DNA of 64,000 nucleotides, from assembly GCF_024345225.1 (NCBI RefSeq), contig NZ_BROD01000001.1:1932362-1996361 (forward strand), read 5' to 3'. The position numbers were made by a program, and so were the translations under genes. The notes beneath the pieces are model-generated. The model searched no databases. It saw nothing but the letters and a program-made list of their open reading frames with translations, and was not told where the DNA came from. Shown piece after piece: positions 52,986 to 61,714 of this stretch (its first letter is position 1; every line of letters begins with the position of its first letter). Source of the DNA: Clostridium sp. TW13. Its GTDB lineage: Bacteria; Bacillota; Clostridia; Clostridiales; Clostridiaceae.

Positions 52986-54635
52986 TTAGTTAGTCTTAGC
53001 CATTTTACCCGAATTTCTTAACTCCATAAGATTTTTATATTGCTTGTCAAGTTCTTCGTACTCAGGAGTATTCGGTGTAGTTTCACTAAGAACTCCCACT
53101 ACATAGGCAAGTCTATTTTCTAAAATCATGCTTTGTTCCATCTGCTCACGACTTAAATTTGCCTTTTTTTGAACTTTCTTTTTGTTTAAGTTTTGTAAAT
53201 ACTCATTAATGCCATATTCATAACGAGTTATTTTACTTTTGTCAAATACCAATAGCTTATCACATATTTTTTCTAGCATATATCTATCATGAGTTACTAA
53301 GATGATTGTTCCCTTATATCTATTTAATGCCTCCTCTAATTGTTCCCTTACATGAAGATCAATGTGATTAGTTGGCTCATCTAAAATCAATACCTCACAC
53401 TTTTCTTTTATCATAAGCAACAACTTAAGTTTCATTCTTTCCCCAAGACTTAAACATCCTATTTTTTTAGACAAACTTTCAGAATCAAAACCCATTAGAT
53501 TTAATTCTGTTCTTATCTCTCCTAATTCTTCTCTATTTCTTACATCAAAGATTTCTAAAATAGTAAGTTCCTCTTGCATTCCAGTAACTTCTTGGCTTAT
53601 ATATCCTATTTTCTTTGTTTGGCTTACATACAACTCACCATCAAGAGATACTTCTCCTAGAATTGCCTTAATCAAAGTTGATTTACCACAACCATTGATG
53701 CCATATAATCCAATTTTTTCTCCAGGCTTTATATAGAAAGATGTGTTCTTAAATAGAATCTTTTCATCAAATTTTTTTGCAACATCCTTTGCCTCAACTA
53801 TTACTGATCCTACCCTTTTAGCCTCATCAATTTGAAAAAATACTCCGGCTTCTTCCTTTGGTTTTTCGATTCCTTCTATATTTATCTTTTCCAGCCTTTT
53901 TATACGTGATTTAATTTGCTGATCCATTTTTTTAGCCTTAGCTCTATTAAACTGCTTACCGCCTTTTTTATTTCCGGAAATACGTGCCTTAACTGCAGCC
54001 TCCCTATGAGCCTTACCAGACCAGTTCTTTAATTCTTCTATTTGAGTTCTTATTTTATCTTTTATCTTTTCTTGTTCAAAATATAGATGAAGATTATCTT
54101 CATATTCTTTCTTCTTTTTGTCTCTATAATTAGAATAGTTTCCTTTATAGCTTGCGACTGTGCAGCTTTCTATTTCCACTATTCTAGTTACGCATTGATC
54201 TAAAAAATATCTATCATGGGAAATTATTATAACTGTGCCCCTAAAAGCTTTTACTCTTTTGATTAACCAATTTACACCTTCATAATCCAAATGATTAGTT
54301 GGTTCATCCAGTATCAACATATTACATTTACTGTATAATACCTGTGTAAGTAAAGCTTTTGTTTTTTCACCCCCACTTAAGGTGTTTTTTAAATCTTTAT
54401 AATCTGTTGCTTGCTGCATATATCCGATTTGAATACCGGATTTATACCAAATTATTTCTCCAGAAGTAGCTTCTAAATTTCCAGTTAAAATGTTAGCTAA
54501 AGTAGTTTTACCAACTCCATTATTACCTACAATACCAATCTTTTCACCTAATTGAACCTCTATATTTATATCTTTTAATATGGTTGTATCTCCATATTCC
54601 TTATTTACATTTTTACATTGCAATAAAACTGTCAA
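52986..54635 (-). CDS. ABC-F ribosomal protection protein, antibiotic-resistance (Vml/Vga/CplR)-like
   Basis: A 549-residue soluble protein with two ABC domains and no membrane part. Walker A motifs are GIVGNNGVGKTT and GLYGINGCGKSTL; signatures are LSGGEKTK and the variant LSLGERMK; Walker B are LILDEPTNHLD and LILDEPTNHID. The linker between them (HREAAVKARISG ... KKMDQQIKSRIKRLEK) is the ribosome-reaching P-site tip motif. The first domain is short between Walker A and signature, as in Vga/Vml-type proteins that displace lincosamides, streptogramin A and pleuromutilins from ribosomes. TTG start after GAGGTG. A long leader with peptide and terminator suggests antibiotic induction. Confidence 0.88.
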   Translation of the reverse strand: MTVLLQCKNVNKEYGDTTILKDINIEVQLGEKIGIVGNNGVGKTTLANILTGNLEATSGEIIWYKSGIQIGYMQQATDYKDLKNTLSGGEKTKALLTQVLYSKCNMLILDEPTNHLDYEGVNWLIKRVKAFRGTVIIISHDRYFLDQCVTRIVEIESCTVASYKGNYSNYRDKKKKEYEDNLHLYFEQEKIKDKIRTQIEELKNWSGKAHREAAVKARISGNKKGGKQFNRAKAKKMDQQIKSRIKRLEKINIEGIEKPKEEAGVFFQIDEAKRVGSVIVEAKDVAKKFDEKILFKNTSFYIKPGEKIGLYGINGCGKSTLIKAILGEVSLDGELYVSQTKKIGYISQEVTGMQEELTILEIFDVRNREELGEIRTELNLMGFDSESLSKKIGCLSLGERMKLKLLLMIKEKCEVLILDEPTNHIDLHVREQLEEALNRYKGTIILVTHDRYMLEKICDKLLVFDKSKITRYEYGINEYLQNLNKKKVQKKANLSREQMEQSMILENRLAYVVGVLSETTPNTPEYEELDKQYKNLMELRNSGKMAKTN

Positions 54636-54742
54636 ATTAACACCTCATTCTTTCTTGAGGTACACCTTGCTTTTTATGCTATTCTTCTTTATTGGATCTT
54701 ACCTTACTACTATATTCTTTTACACTACAATAACTTAAATTA

Positions 54743-54784
54743 ATACAAAAGGACCATAAATGAACTTCTGCTCATCTATAGTCC
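54743..54784 (-). terminator. Attenuator terminator in the ABC-F leader
   Basis: On the minus strand GGACTATAGATGAGC pairs with GTTCATTTATGGTCC, followed by TTTTGTATT. Confidence 0.75.
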
Positions 54785-55056
54785 TACTATTTCACAATCC
54801 ACTTTTTATTACTACTAATCTCCTTAATATAAACAAAGATTTATAAACCCATTAAATATAAAATTAGCATAATAGTAATATAATAAAAAGCCCAGAAGAA
54901 CTTATATATGAACAACTCACGATTTTTCTAGAGTTGTAGACTTCACTAAACTTAAATTAAAGTCCAGCTTTGCCCAAATATCATTAACTTCTCATATTTT
55001 TTTGCACAACAAATAAAGGTATTCCTCTTAAATTGTTTAACAAAACTAAATAATGA

Positions 55057-55077
55057 TTAAGCTAATAATATTCGCAT
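55057..55077 (-). CDS. Leader peptide MRILLA
   Basis: ATG CGA ATA TTA TTA GCT TAA, six residues, preceded by AAAGGAGAACGAA, an excellent ribosome site. It lies near the start of the ABC-F leader transcript. Short leader peptides of this kind let a drug-stalled ribosome change the fold of the leader so that transcription continues, as known for vmlR- and erm-type genes. No other reason for such a strong ribosome site is seen here. Confidence 0.65.
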   Translation of the reverse strand: MRILLA

Positions 55078-55165
55078 TTCGTTCTCCTTTCTTTTTGTCC
55101 GTATTTGAATTCTAATATTATGTTATACAATTATCAGATTATTGTCAACACAAATAATATTTTAC

Positions 55166-55837
55166 TTATCTTTGTCTGTATTTTTTATAAAATTCCTCTA
55201 AACCTTTTGCTCTCAATAAACATGAAGGGCAAGTGCCACAACCATCCCCTACTATGCCGTTATAGCAAGTTAATGTTTTATTTTTTATTATATCAAACAC
55301 TCCTAAGTCATCACTTAACTTCCATGTGTCACATTTATCTAACCACATAAGTGGAGTATGAATTACAAACTCATAGTTCATTGCTAGATTTAATGTTACA
55401 TTTAAGGATTTAATAAAAGTATCTCTACAATCCGGATATCCACTAAAATCACTTTGAGAAACTCCAGTGACTATATGTCTTATATTATGAGTCTTAGCAA
55501 AAATTGCTGCAAAATTTAAAAAAACTAAATTTCTTCCCTCAACAAAACTATTAGGAGTAGAGTCACCTTTTTTAGCTGCCTTTACTTCAATATCACTTCT
55601 AGTTAATGAGTTTGAAGTAAGTTTATTTAATAAAGTCATATCCAAGATTTCATAATTGACATCATATTCTTCACAAATCCTCTTGGCACATTCTAATTCT
55701 AATTTATGTCTTTGGCCATAATCGAAGCCTATAGCTGTAACATTTCTAAAATTCTGTTTAGCCCAAAATAAGCAGGTAGTACTATCTTGACCTCCACTTA
55801 ATACAACTAAAACATCTTCATTCTTTATACTACTCAT
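55166..55837 (-). CDS. queC: 7-cyano-7-deazaguanine (preQ0) synthase
   Basis: A 223-residue enzyme that converts carboxydeazaguanine to preQ0 using ATP and ammonia, in the queuosine pathway. The PP-loop [16 protein letters not shown] binds [38 protein letters not shown] and [15 protein letters not shown] are family motifs, and the C-terminal [20 protein letters not shown] supplies the four zinc-binding cysteines. Its start overlaps the queF stop codon by one base. It is last in an operon with queT and queF under a preQ1 riboswitch. Confidence 0.97.
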   Translation of the reverse strand: MSSIKNEDVLVVLSGGQDSTTCLFWAKQNFRNVTAIGFDYGQRHKLELECAKRICEEYDVNYEILDMTLLNKLTSNSLTRSDIEVKAAKKGDSTPNSFVEGRNLVFLNFAAIFAKTHNIRHIVTGVSQSDFSGYPDCRDTFIKSLNVTLNLAMNYEFVIHTPLMWLDKCDTWKLSDDLGVFDIIKNKTLTCYNGIVGDGCGTCPSCLLRAKGLEEFYKKYRQR

Positions 55838-56319
55838 TATCTGTTGTCCACCTTCTCTGGATACATATCATGATTAGCAAGTCTATTAAAAGCTACCTCT
55901 TCCCACCTTGTACCTGGCTTACCATAGTTACAGTATGGATCAATAGAAATTCCTCCTCTTGGAGTGAACTTTCCCCATACCTCTATATATTTAGGGTCCA
56001 TAAGCTTTATTAAATCCTTCATTATTATATTCATACAGTCCTCATGAAAATCTCCATGATTTCTAAAACTAAATAAATATAATTTTAAAGATTTACTCTC
56101 CACCATCTTCAAGTTTGGTACATATGAAATATAGATTGTTGCAAAATCTGGTTGAGAAGTTATTGGGCACAAACTTGTGAACTCTGGACAATTAAATTTC
56201 ACAAAATAATCATTTTCAGGATGCTTGTTATCAAAACTTTCTAACACTTCAGGAGTGTAAGAAAAATTATATTTAACATTTTGGTTTCCTAATAAGTTTA
56301 ATTCTAAATCTTCCCTCAT
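55837..56319 (-). CDS. queF: NADPH-dependent preQ0 reductase
   Basis: A 160-residue, YkvM-type (short) QueF that reduces preQ0 to preQ1. [20 protein letters not shown] contains the active-site cysteine and the following conserved segment; the [20 protein letters not shown] motif carries the Glu/His substrate contacts and [13 protein letters not shown] the C-terminal part. ATG at 56319 follows AGGAGAATAAAG and gives the normal length; a longer in-frame reading enters queT. Only 2 bp separate it from the queT stop codon. Confidence 0.96.
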   Translation of the reverse strand: MREDLELNLLGNQNVKYNFSYTPEVLESFDNKHPENDYFVKFNCPEFTSLCPITSQPDFATIYISYVPNLKMVESKSLKLYLFSFRNHGDFHEDCMNIIMKDLIKLMDPKYIEVWGKFTPRGGISIDPYCNYGKPGTRWEEVAFNRLANHDMYPEKVDNR

Positions 56320-56321
56320 CT

Positions 56322-56807
56322 TTATTCTCCTATTCTCGTATTTAATGCTTTTACTAAAAATGTACCTAAAACAGCTGGTACCACTTGTCCTAAACAAAGA
56401 CTACAAGCTAGTGGTATGTAAGGTATATTTAATAAAATTGATAACCATATAGGCACTATAAGTCCTGGAACAAAGATTATAGGAAGTGTCATAAGATATG
56501 CATTTAGCTTATACTTACGAATTCCGTAAACTAATAGGGAGGTTATTATCCCAACTAGTCCTCCACCTATAATATCAAAAATACCAAGGCCACCTAATAA
56601 TAAATTCGATAAGACATTTGATAAACCAAGTGGCAAAACTAAGAAGGGACATAGATAAGCTAAAGCATACAAGGTTGTAGCAATACGTATTTGTATAGCA
56701 CCAAAAGCAAAGCTTTGAGTTACTATCATTATTACAACATATAAAGCAATAACTATACCGGATACAGTAAGTTTTTTAGTTCTTGAAATGCGGTTGCTTA
56801 ATTCCAT
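56322..56807 (-). CDS. queT: QueT-type queuosine precursor transporter
   Basis: A 161-residue membrane protein with five or six predicted segments. It matches QueT, the substrate-binding (S) subunit of an energy-coupling-factor (ECF) importer for queuosine precursors such as preQ1. Visible are [40 protein letters not shown] and [28 protein letters not shown] lies 6 nt before ATG 56807. It is the first gene of the preQ1-controlled operon; its ECF ATPases and T subunit would be encoded elsewhere. The operon thus joins uptake of precursor with its last synthetic steps. Confidence 0.92.
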   Translation of the reverse strand: MELSNRISRTKKLTVSGIVIALYVVIMIVTQSFAFGAIQIRIATTLYALAYLCPFLVLPLGLSNVLSNLLLGGLGIFDIIGGGLVGIITSLLVYGIRKYKLNAYLMTLPIIFVPGLIVPIWLSILLNIPYIPLACSLCLGQVVPAVLGTFLVKALNTRIGE

Positions 56808-56819
56808 ATAAATCACCTC

Positions 56820-56852
56820 CAAAAAAATAAAGGGTAGATTTTACTCCACCCT
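56820..56852 (-). terminator. Terminator of the preQ1 riboswitch
   Basis: On the minus strand AGGGTGGAGT and ATCTACCCT form a hairpin followed by TTATTTTTTT, just before the queT ribosome site. Confidence 0.85.
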
Positions 56853-56885
56853 AAAAAACATAGAAATACAACTTTTCTATTCTCT

Positions 56886-56925
56886 TCCTAGTTTTGTTTA
56901 TAGACAGGATGGTTACGAACTGTCT
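56886..56925 (-). promoter_or_regulatory. preQ1-I riboswitch
   Basis: On the minus strand AGACAG-TTCGTAACCATC-CTGTCT forms the short stem and loop. ATAAACAAAACTAGGAAG is the A-rich tail that enters the minor groove and pairs with the loop, the layout of class I preQ1 aptamers. It is followed by a terminator and then queT-queF-queC. When preQ1 binds, termination should be favoured, so the operon is expressed when preQ1 is scarce. Confidence 0.88.
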
Positions 56926-57026
56926 TATTAAATTCTACTTGATTATAATGTATCTGATTCAGAAAAGCAAGTATAGTACATTATTAAAATTGATTTTATT
57001 CAAAAGTTTTGAAATGACATATAAAT

Positions 57027-57809
57027 TTATTTTTTTATACTATCACCATAATTTAGAATAGCAGAAGCTATAGCCTCAGCACATTTAGTTTGTCCACTAT
57101 CAGATGATATGTATTTACAATCACCTTTATTGCTTAGATAACCAAGTTCTACTAAAGCTGATGCAGGGCAATCATTTTTTCTAAGTACATATATAGGATT
57201 AGTAGCTTTATATCTTATTTTACGATCTGAAGTATAGTGTAAATCACTAAGTTTATTTTCTATATCTTTTGCTAATTCTTCACCCTTTGTCTTAGGAAAA
57301 TTACAACATACTTCCAACCCTTTAACTGATGAATCAGTATAGTCATTACAATGAATAGCTACAAAAATGTCTGCCTTACTATCATGACAAATTTGTACTC
57401 TTTTAGCTAAATCTTCCTTTTCCTTTTGACCTAGAATTGTTTTATCATCCTTGCGAGTGTAAACTACTTCCACACCACTTTTCTCTAATATTTCGCCAAC
57501 TTTCAATCCAACTTTAAGAACTACATCTTTTTCAAAAATACCATCCGTACTGCTTGTCCCTTTATCGTACGCACCATGGCCTGGATCAATACATACAATA
57601 TAACTTTTCTTTGGTTTAACTGTAACATTACTGCTATTAACTTTGTTTACAATAGTAACCTTATTGTTTGTTGCTATTGCTGCATTATCTTGCTTGTGAA
57701 AACCGTGAAATGTCATTATAATAAGTCCAATTAATGCAATGCATATTACGGAAACACTAATGCCAAATCTTTTAAGTTCAATTTTAATTCTTTTTCCTCT
57801 TATTCTCAT
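57027..57809 (-). CDS. N-acetylmuramoyl-L-alanine amidase (Amidase_3), membrane-anchored
   Basis: A 260-residue exported zinc amidase that cleaves the glycan-peptide bond of peptidoglycan. One N-terminal membrane segment (GISVSVICIALIGLIIMTF) is followed by a short linker and the catalytic domain: VCIDPGHGAYDKGTSS (zinc His), EKDVVLKVGLKVGEIL (zinc Glu), DIFVAIHCND (zinc His) and ALVELGYLSNKGD (catalytic Glu). No cell-wall-binding repeats. ATG at 57809 follows AGGGGATT. CwlD-like spore-cortex amidases share this layout, and the pdaA gene next upstream supports a role in muramic-lactam formation in spore cortex; this is inference. Confidence 0.9.
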   Translation of the reverse strand: MRIRGKRIKIELKRFGISVSVICIALIGLIIMTFHGFHKQDNAAIATNNKVTIVNKVNSSNVTVKPKKSYIVCIDPGHGAYDKGTSSTDGIFEKDVVLKVGLKVGEILEKSGVEVVYTRKDDKTILGQKEKEDLAKRVQICHDSKADIFVAIHCNDYTDSSVKGLEVCCNFPKTKGEELAKDIENKLSDLHYTSDRKIRYKATNPIYVLRKNDCPASALVELGYLSNKGDCKYISSDSGQTKCAEAIASAILNYGDSIKK

Positions 57810-57927
57810 TTTAAATCCCCTAACTTTATACACATATAAAAAATAACCATTAAACTTATAGAAATTATTTTTAAACTATTTATCTTTCCCCATCCCTAAG
57901 ATAAAATTATTATACACTATAAATCAA

Positions 57928-58851
57928 TTAATTGGGAAGTTCATCTAGAGTTTTAAATTCATATCCTTTGCTCTTCCATTCTTTAATTAAGCTGTCTAAT
58001 ATACTGGCATTAGTTTTAGACATAGCATGAAGTAAACAAATCATTCCATCTTTAGTATTTTTCATAATAGTAACTTTAGCTGCCTCTGGTACTGGCTGAT
58101 TTTGGGCATCAAAATCCCTATAAGCAAAAGTAAAGAATATAGATTTATATCCAAGCTTCTGAGTATAATATAAAGACAACTCACTAAAAGTTCCTTCTGG
58201 AGGTCTAAAATAATGAGACATTTTACATCCCTCAATACTATTTACTACTTTTTCTACACCAGTAATTTCTTCATCAAAAGCATTTTCATTGATAAATTTA
58301 GGCATAGATTTATGTTGAACAGAATGATTCCCTATAATATGTCCTTCTTTGCTCATTCTCTTAATTAGATTAGCATCAGGAACACCTTTATAACTTCCTG
58401 TAACAAAAGGCTTTGTTACAAAGAATGCAGCATGCACATTATTAGCTTTAAGAGTATCTAAAATACTTGCTGTATACCCATTTTCATACCCTTCATCAAA
58501 TGTAAGATAAATTATTTTTTTTGAAGTATCTCCAAAACCATATCCTTTGTATTTCTCTAATAACTTGCTATCCTCCTTAGCTGAATACAGCCAAGACCAG
58601 TTTATTGCCTTTGTTGATAGTGAAGATATATTTTTCACAACTACTGGAGTAAAGGATTTAGACGTATCTGAATCCTTTGATACAGTTTCATCTGATTTTT
58701 GTTCTGATGGTTTATTAATATTTTTTTCACTTTGTGTATTTGCTTGCTGTTGCTTATTATTTGCATTAGGTACTGAATTATTATTTGTTTCTCCACATCC
58801 TGATAACAATAAAGCCAAAGCAAAACATAATATTAGGTTTACTTTTCGCAA
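57928..58851 (-). CDS. pdaA: Polysaccharide deacetylase lipoprotein, PdaA-like
   Basis: A 307-residue carbohydrate esterase 4 enzyme. The signal peptide ends in a lipobox (LALLLSGCGE), so it is anchored outside the membrane, followed by a low-complexity linker of about 50 residues rich in Asn, Lys and Ser. The NodB domain has YLTFDEGYENGYTASILDTL (the PdaA form of motif 1), GNHSVQHKSMPK (metal His pair), YFRPPEGTFSELSL and LLHAMSKTN. PdaA removes acetyl groups from muramic acid in spore cortex so that muramic lactam forms. TTG start after GGAGGCG. The CwlD-like amidase gene follows on the same strand, consistent with a shared cortex function. Confidence 0.88.
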   Translation of the reverse strand: MRKVNLILCFALALLLSGCGETNNNSVPNANNKQQQANTQSEKNINKPSEQKSDETVSKDSDTSKSFTPVVVKNISSLSTKAINWSWLYSAKEDSKLLEKYKGYGFGDTSKKIIYLTFDEGYENGYTASILDTLKANNVHAAFFVTKPFVTGSYKGVPDANLIKRMSKEGHIIGNHSVQHKSMPKFINENAFDEEITGVEKVVNSIEGCKMSHYFRPPEGTFSELSLYYTQKLGYKSIFFTFAYRDFDAQNQPVPEAAKVTIMKNTKDGMICLLHAMSKTNASILDSLIKEWKSKGYEFKTLDELPN

Positions 58852-59109
58852 TTTTACGCCTCCAACCTTTATATTAAATATATTTATATTTAATTATATC
58901 CTTTTTGTAATTTAATAATATTACAATTTAATTTCATAAGCAATTTAATTAACATAATTAAAATATTTTTAACAATTAATGCCTTATTTTTATTATTATG
59001 TAGTTAATAATCATTCATGCTATTTGTTCACTCTTCCGGTTTCAGCAGTATTTACGATGATTTTCTATATTATGTACAATTATTAATCTTATTCTCAAAA
59101 TATATCAAA

Positions 59110-59156
59110 ACAAAACACCAAGTAAAGTTTATTATAAATAAAAACTTACTTGGTGT
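59110..59156 (-). terminator. Terminator after the carbohydrate-binding protein gene
   Basis: On the minus strand ACACCAAGTAAGTTT pairs with AAACTTTACTTGGTGT, followed by TTTG and an AT-rich tail. The remaining part of the 335-bp gap (58852-59186) shows nothing else that I can support. Confidence 0.7.
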
Positions 59157-59186
59157 ACAATTTAAGTATTAATACACTATGCTTAT

Positions 59187-59906
59187 TTATCTTGTATAAG
59201 TATAATTTTGTCCAAAGCAATTATCCCAGTATACTTGTCCGTTAACTTCATAAGAAACTGCATATTGGAAACCATCCATATTGACATTTTCTATTGTAGT
59301 TTGCCAAACTTCTGTATTATCATCATTTGATGATTTATAACTTAGATTAGCTTCTTTGAATGTCTTCCAATTATCTAACGTATAACGAACTTTAACAACT
59401 TTCTCATATCCTAAATTCTTTACAGTAGCTACTATTGGGTAAGCACCATTTATTAGATATGGAAGCTTATTCACTTTAATATTAGCAGTTCCTAATACAT
59501 TGTTTTGTGTGTAATTTTGTCCGTTATTGTTGTCCCAATATGTCTTGCCATTAACTTCATATTTAATAGCATATTTAACTGGTCCTAAAGACATAACATC
59601 AACCTTCCATAAATCTGTACCATCTGGAAGTTTTGTGAATTTTGCACCAGGGATTTCTCTCCAGTAATTTGTTTCCCCTGTAAGAGCCCAAATTGATACT
59701 TTTTCATTATCTCCTAAACTTTTTATCTGAGCATAAACACTTAAATTTGTTTCACCTAGATGACCTGTATAAGTGTTTGTAAAGTATAAATGTACTGGTG
59801 ACAATTCTTCAGCTTTTGCTACTAAACCTTTAGATTGAAATACAAATAATGTACCGAACATACATAATGCTAATAGCATTACTCCCATTTTTTTAATTAT
59901 TCTCAT
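59187..59906 (-). CDS. Secreted protein with two CBM21/CBM53-like carbohydrate-binding modules
   Basis: A 239-residue secreted protein. The signal peptide (MGVMLLALCMFGTLFVF) is probably cut after AKA. Two modules of about 100 residues follow. The first has YAQIKSLGDNEKVSIWALTG and YAIKYEVNGKTYWDNNNGQN; the second has VKNLGYEKVVKVRYTLDNWK and YAVSYEVNGQVYWDNCFGQN. The VxVRYTxDNWxT and YWDNNxGxNY signatures belong to starch/glycogen-binding modules of families 21 and 53. There is no catalytic domain, so it may bind polysaccharide alone or assist another enzyme. It is a single gene, divergent from the phosphatase gene. Confidence 0.85.
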   Translation of the reverse strand: MRIIKKMGVMLLALCMFGTLFVFQSKGLVAKAEELSPVHLYFTNTYTGHLGETNLSVYAQIKSLGDNEKVSIWALTGETNYWREIPGAKFTKLPDGTDLWKVDVMSLGPVKYAIKYEVNGKTYWDNNNGQNYTQNNVLGTANIKVNKLPYLINGAYPIVATVKNLGYEKVVKVRYTLDNWKTFKEANLSYKSSNDDNTEVWQTTIENVNMDGFQYAVSYEVNGQVYWDNCFGQNYTYTR

Positions 59907-60087
59907 TTTACCACCTCTTTCAAAATTTATATATTAATTATAACATATTATCCATTATTTAAAACATATTACTTTTTATTGTTAAAATTCAATAATTTAA
60001 TTTTAACAATAAATCATCATTTTTTTAATAAAACTTCATGTTTAGTGCAAATTATACTTATATGATTTATATTAGAGGTGAGAAAAA

Positions 60088-61002
60088 TTGAGAAAACTAA
60101 CAAATTTTAAACTTATTTTGTATATACTTGTATTACCTTTTGTTTTTTTATTGAGTGCCAATGCAAATAATTATGTTATGTTGGCTAATTCCTCAAATTC
60201 TGATGAAATACAGTTAATCTTAGATAACGTACACTATGATAAACTTCCAAATCATTTTCGAACCACATCTAATTTAGCTAAACTTAAAAATAGTAATTTT
60301 AATTTAGCTGGACTTAATGAATTAAATATATCCGGTAGTCAACAATTCTCAAAAAATAATTTGTCTATCTTATTAAAGAATATAGGTACCAACTTACCTA
60401 TTACTATAATTGATTTAAGACAAGAATCCCATGGATTTATTAATGAATTTCCTGTTAGCTGGGAAAACAAAAGGGATAATGCTAACACTGGATTAAGTGT
60501 TTCCCAAATTACAATGAGAGAGCGTTCATTATTAAAAGATATTCCTTTAAATCAACCATTAACCTTTACTAACAAACCTGAAGTGACTGTAATTCCTAAA
60601 ACTACTTTTGATGAACAAGATTTAGTAAAAGAAAATAATTTGTCATATTTACGGTTGCCTGTTACTGACTATGAACTTCCTACAAATCAAGCTATAGATT
60701 ACTTTACTCAGTTTGTCAAAAAGCACCCCCGAAATACTTGGATACATTTCCATTGCAAAGAGGGTGTAGGAAGAACAACAACCTTCATGATTATGTATGA
60801 TATTATGAAGAATTGTAACTTGGCTACTTTAGACGAGATAATTCAAAGGCAAACATCTCTTCCAAGCTTCGATACTTCTACAATAGAAAACTTTTCAAAA
60901 TCTAATAATAAGGATTTTTTCTCAAAGTTTTATTTCTATTGTAAAGCAAATGGCAAAGATCTAAATCCTAGTTGGAGCAATTGGTTAAAATTGAATCCTT
61001 AA
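60088..61002 (+). CDS. Secreted protein-tyrosine-phosphatase-like phytase
   Basis: A 304-residue exported enzyme of the PTP-like cysteine phytase group. Signal peptide: LILYILVLPFVFLLSANA. The catalytic P-loop is FHCKEGVGRTTTFM (HCxxGxGR(T/S)), near residue 225. Upstream, IIDLRQESHGFINEFPVSW is the family's typical substrate-pocket region, and LRLPVTDYELPTNQ supplies the general acid Asp (TD). Known members remove phosphates from inositol hexakisphosphate or phosphotyrosine; some, in pathogens, act on host inositides. TTG start after GAGGTGAG. It stands between a carbohydrate-binding protein gene and an amidase_6 gene. Confidence 0.9.
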   Translation: MRKLTNFKLILYILVLPFVFLLSANANNYVMLANSSNSDEIQLILDNVHYDKLPNHFRTTSNLAKLKNSNFNLAGLNELNISGSQQFSKNNLSILLKNIGTNLPITIIDLRQESHGFINEFPVSWENKRDNANTGLSVSQITMRERSLLKDIPLNQPLTFTNKPEVTVIPKTTFDEQDLVKENNLSYLRLPVTDYELPTNQAIDYFTQFVKKHPRNTWIHFHCKEGVGRTTTFMIMYDIMKNCNLATLDEIIQRQTSLPSFDTSTIENFSKSNNKDFFSKFYFYCKANGKDLNPSWSNWLKLNP

Positions 61003-61011
61003 TTTTTGTGT

Positions 61012-61080
61012 AGGACATCTGAAAATGAATAGGTCAATATACTAGCACATATTGACTTATTTATTTTTTGGAAGATGCCT
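61012..61080 (+). repeat. Dispersed palindromic repeat, copy 5
   Basis: AGGACATCTGAAAATGAATA, then GGTCAATATACTAGCACATATT and GACTTATTTATTTTTTGGAA, ending GATGCCT. The arms pair over most of their length with only a short loop (GGTCAATAT against ATATTGACT). It closes the phosphatase transcript and lies before the amidase_6 gene. It is the longest and most complete copy. Confidence 0.7.
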
Positions 61081-61140
61081 AAAGCTGTCTTCAAAATAAT
61101 AATTATATTATTATAATTGTTTAAATTATTGGAGGTAGTT

Positions 61141-61644
61141 ATGAAAACTTCAACACTAATTCCTTTTAATCGTGAAAAAATGAAATTGTATCAAGATAGA
61201 AATTGGAATAGAAGAGTGTCTCCTTGGGGGGATTTTTCAGAGATAGGTGGTGATTGCACTAATTATGCTTCTCAAGTTATTTATGCTGGTGGAGCACCAA
61301 TGATTAAAGGATATACACTTGAATGGTACTACTATAGCTATCAAAATAGATCTCCATCTTGGACAAGCGCAGAATTGCTTTATAATTTTTTGTCTCACAA
61401 TAATTCTACAGGCCCACACGGTAAAGAAATATCATCTATAAATGATTTATTAACTGGAGACTTAATTCAATTAGACTTTACTGGTGATGGCAAATTTGAT
61501 CATACAGCAGTAGTTTATAATCCTACTGGATACCTGAATAAATTTCCTACCATCACTGCTCATTCTTTGGATCGGTTTAATCAACCACTAAATGTATTTA
61601 ATTATTCTTCATTAAGACTTATTCATCTAACTGGCTATATGTAA
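61141..61644 (+). CDS. Amidase_6-domain protein
   Basis: A 167-residue protein of the putative amidase (Amidase_6, NlpC/P60-like cysteine peptidase) family. NRREVSPWGD-like NRRVSPWGDFSEIGGDCTNY has the catalytic Cys; NYASQVIYAGGAPMIKGYTL and ELLYNFL follow; GDLIQLDFTGDGKFDHTAVV supplies the His; HSLDRFNQPL the third polar residue. Typical members are secreted or spore-associated, but no signal peptide is visible, so location is unclear. GGAGG lies 5 nt before ATG 61141; the in-frame start 24 bases upstream has no site. Confidence 0.85.
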   Translation: MKTSTLIPFNREKMKLYQDRNWNRRVSPWGDFSEIGGDCTNYASQVIYAGGAPMIKGYTLEWYYYSYQNRSPSWTSAELLYNFLSHNNSTGPHGKEISSINDLLTGDLIQLDFTGDGKFDHTAVVYNPTGYLNKFPTITAHSLDRFNQPLNVFNYSSLRLIHLTGYM

Positions 61645-61659
61645 ACTAATAATAAATAC

Positions 61660-61696
61660 AGTAAAGGTGTAGAAATAAAAATTCTACACCTTTACT
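61660..61696. terminator. Bidirectional terminator
   Basis: AGTAAAGGTGTAGAA pairs perfectly with TTCTACACCTTTACT (15 bp, 7-nt loop), between the amidase_6 gene and the convergent RES operon. Confidence 0.85.
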
Positions 61697-61714
61697 AATT
61701 ACTCTATAAATATC

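Larger units (their letters stand above)
54636..55120 (-). promoter_or_regulatory. Leader region of the ABC-F gene
   Basis: About 480 nt separate the ABC-F start from a likely promoter whose TTGACA -35 box is at 55148-55143. Within it, on the minus strand, are: a 6-codon leader ORF (55077-55057); a GTTGT-type hairpin (ACAACTC with GAGTTGT) near 54922-54946; an intrinsic terminator (54784-54751); and a CCTCAAGAAAGAATGAGG hairpin that covers the ABC-F ribosome site (about 54643-54660). This is the layout of drug-induced, ribosome-mediated attenuation. The pairing alternatives were not computed. Confidence 0.7.

Noticed and set aside
54890-55020. A riboswitch in the distal ABC-F leader
   Set aside because: No known aptamer core was recognised; a leader-peptide attenuator explains the layout.
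55105-55350. 81-codon open frame on the plus strand
   Set aside because: Mostly antisense to queC and without a ribosome site.
58547-58915. 122-codon open frame on the plus strand
   Set aside because: Antisense to the low-complexity linker and signal peptide of pdaA; an artefact of codon composition.
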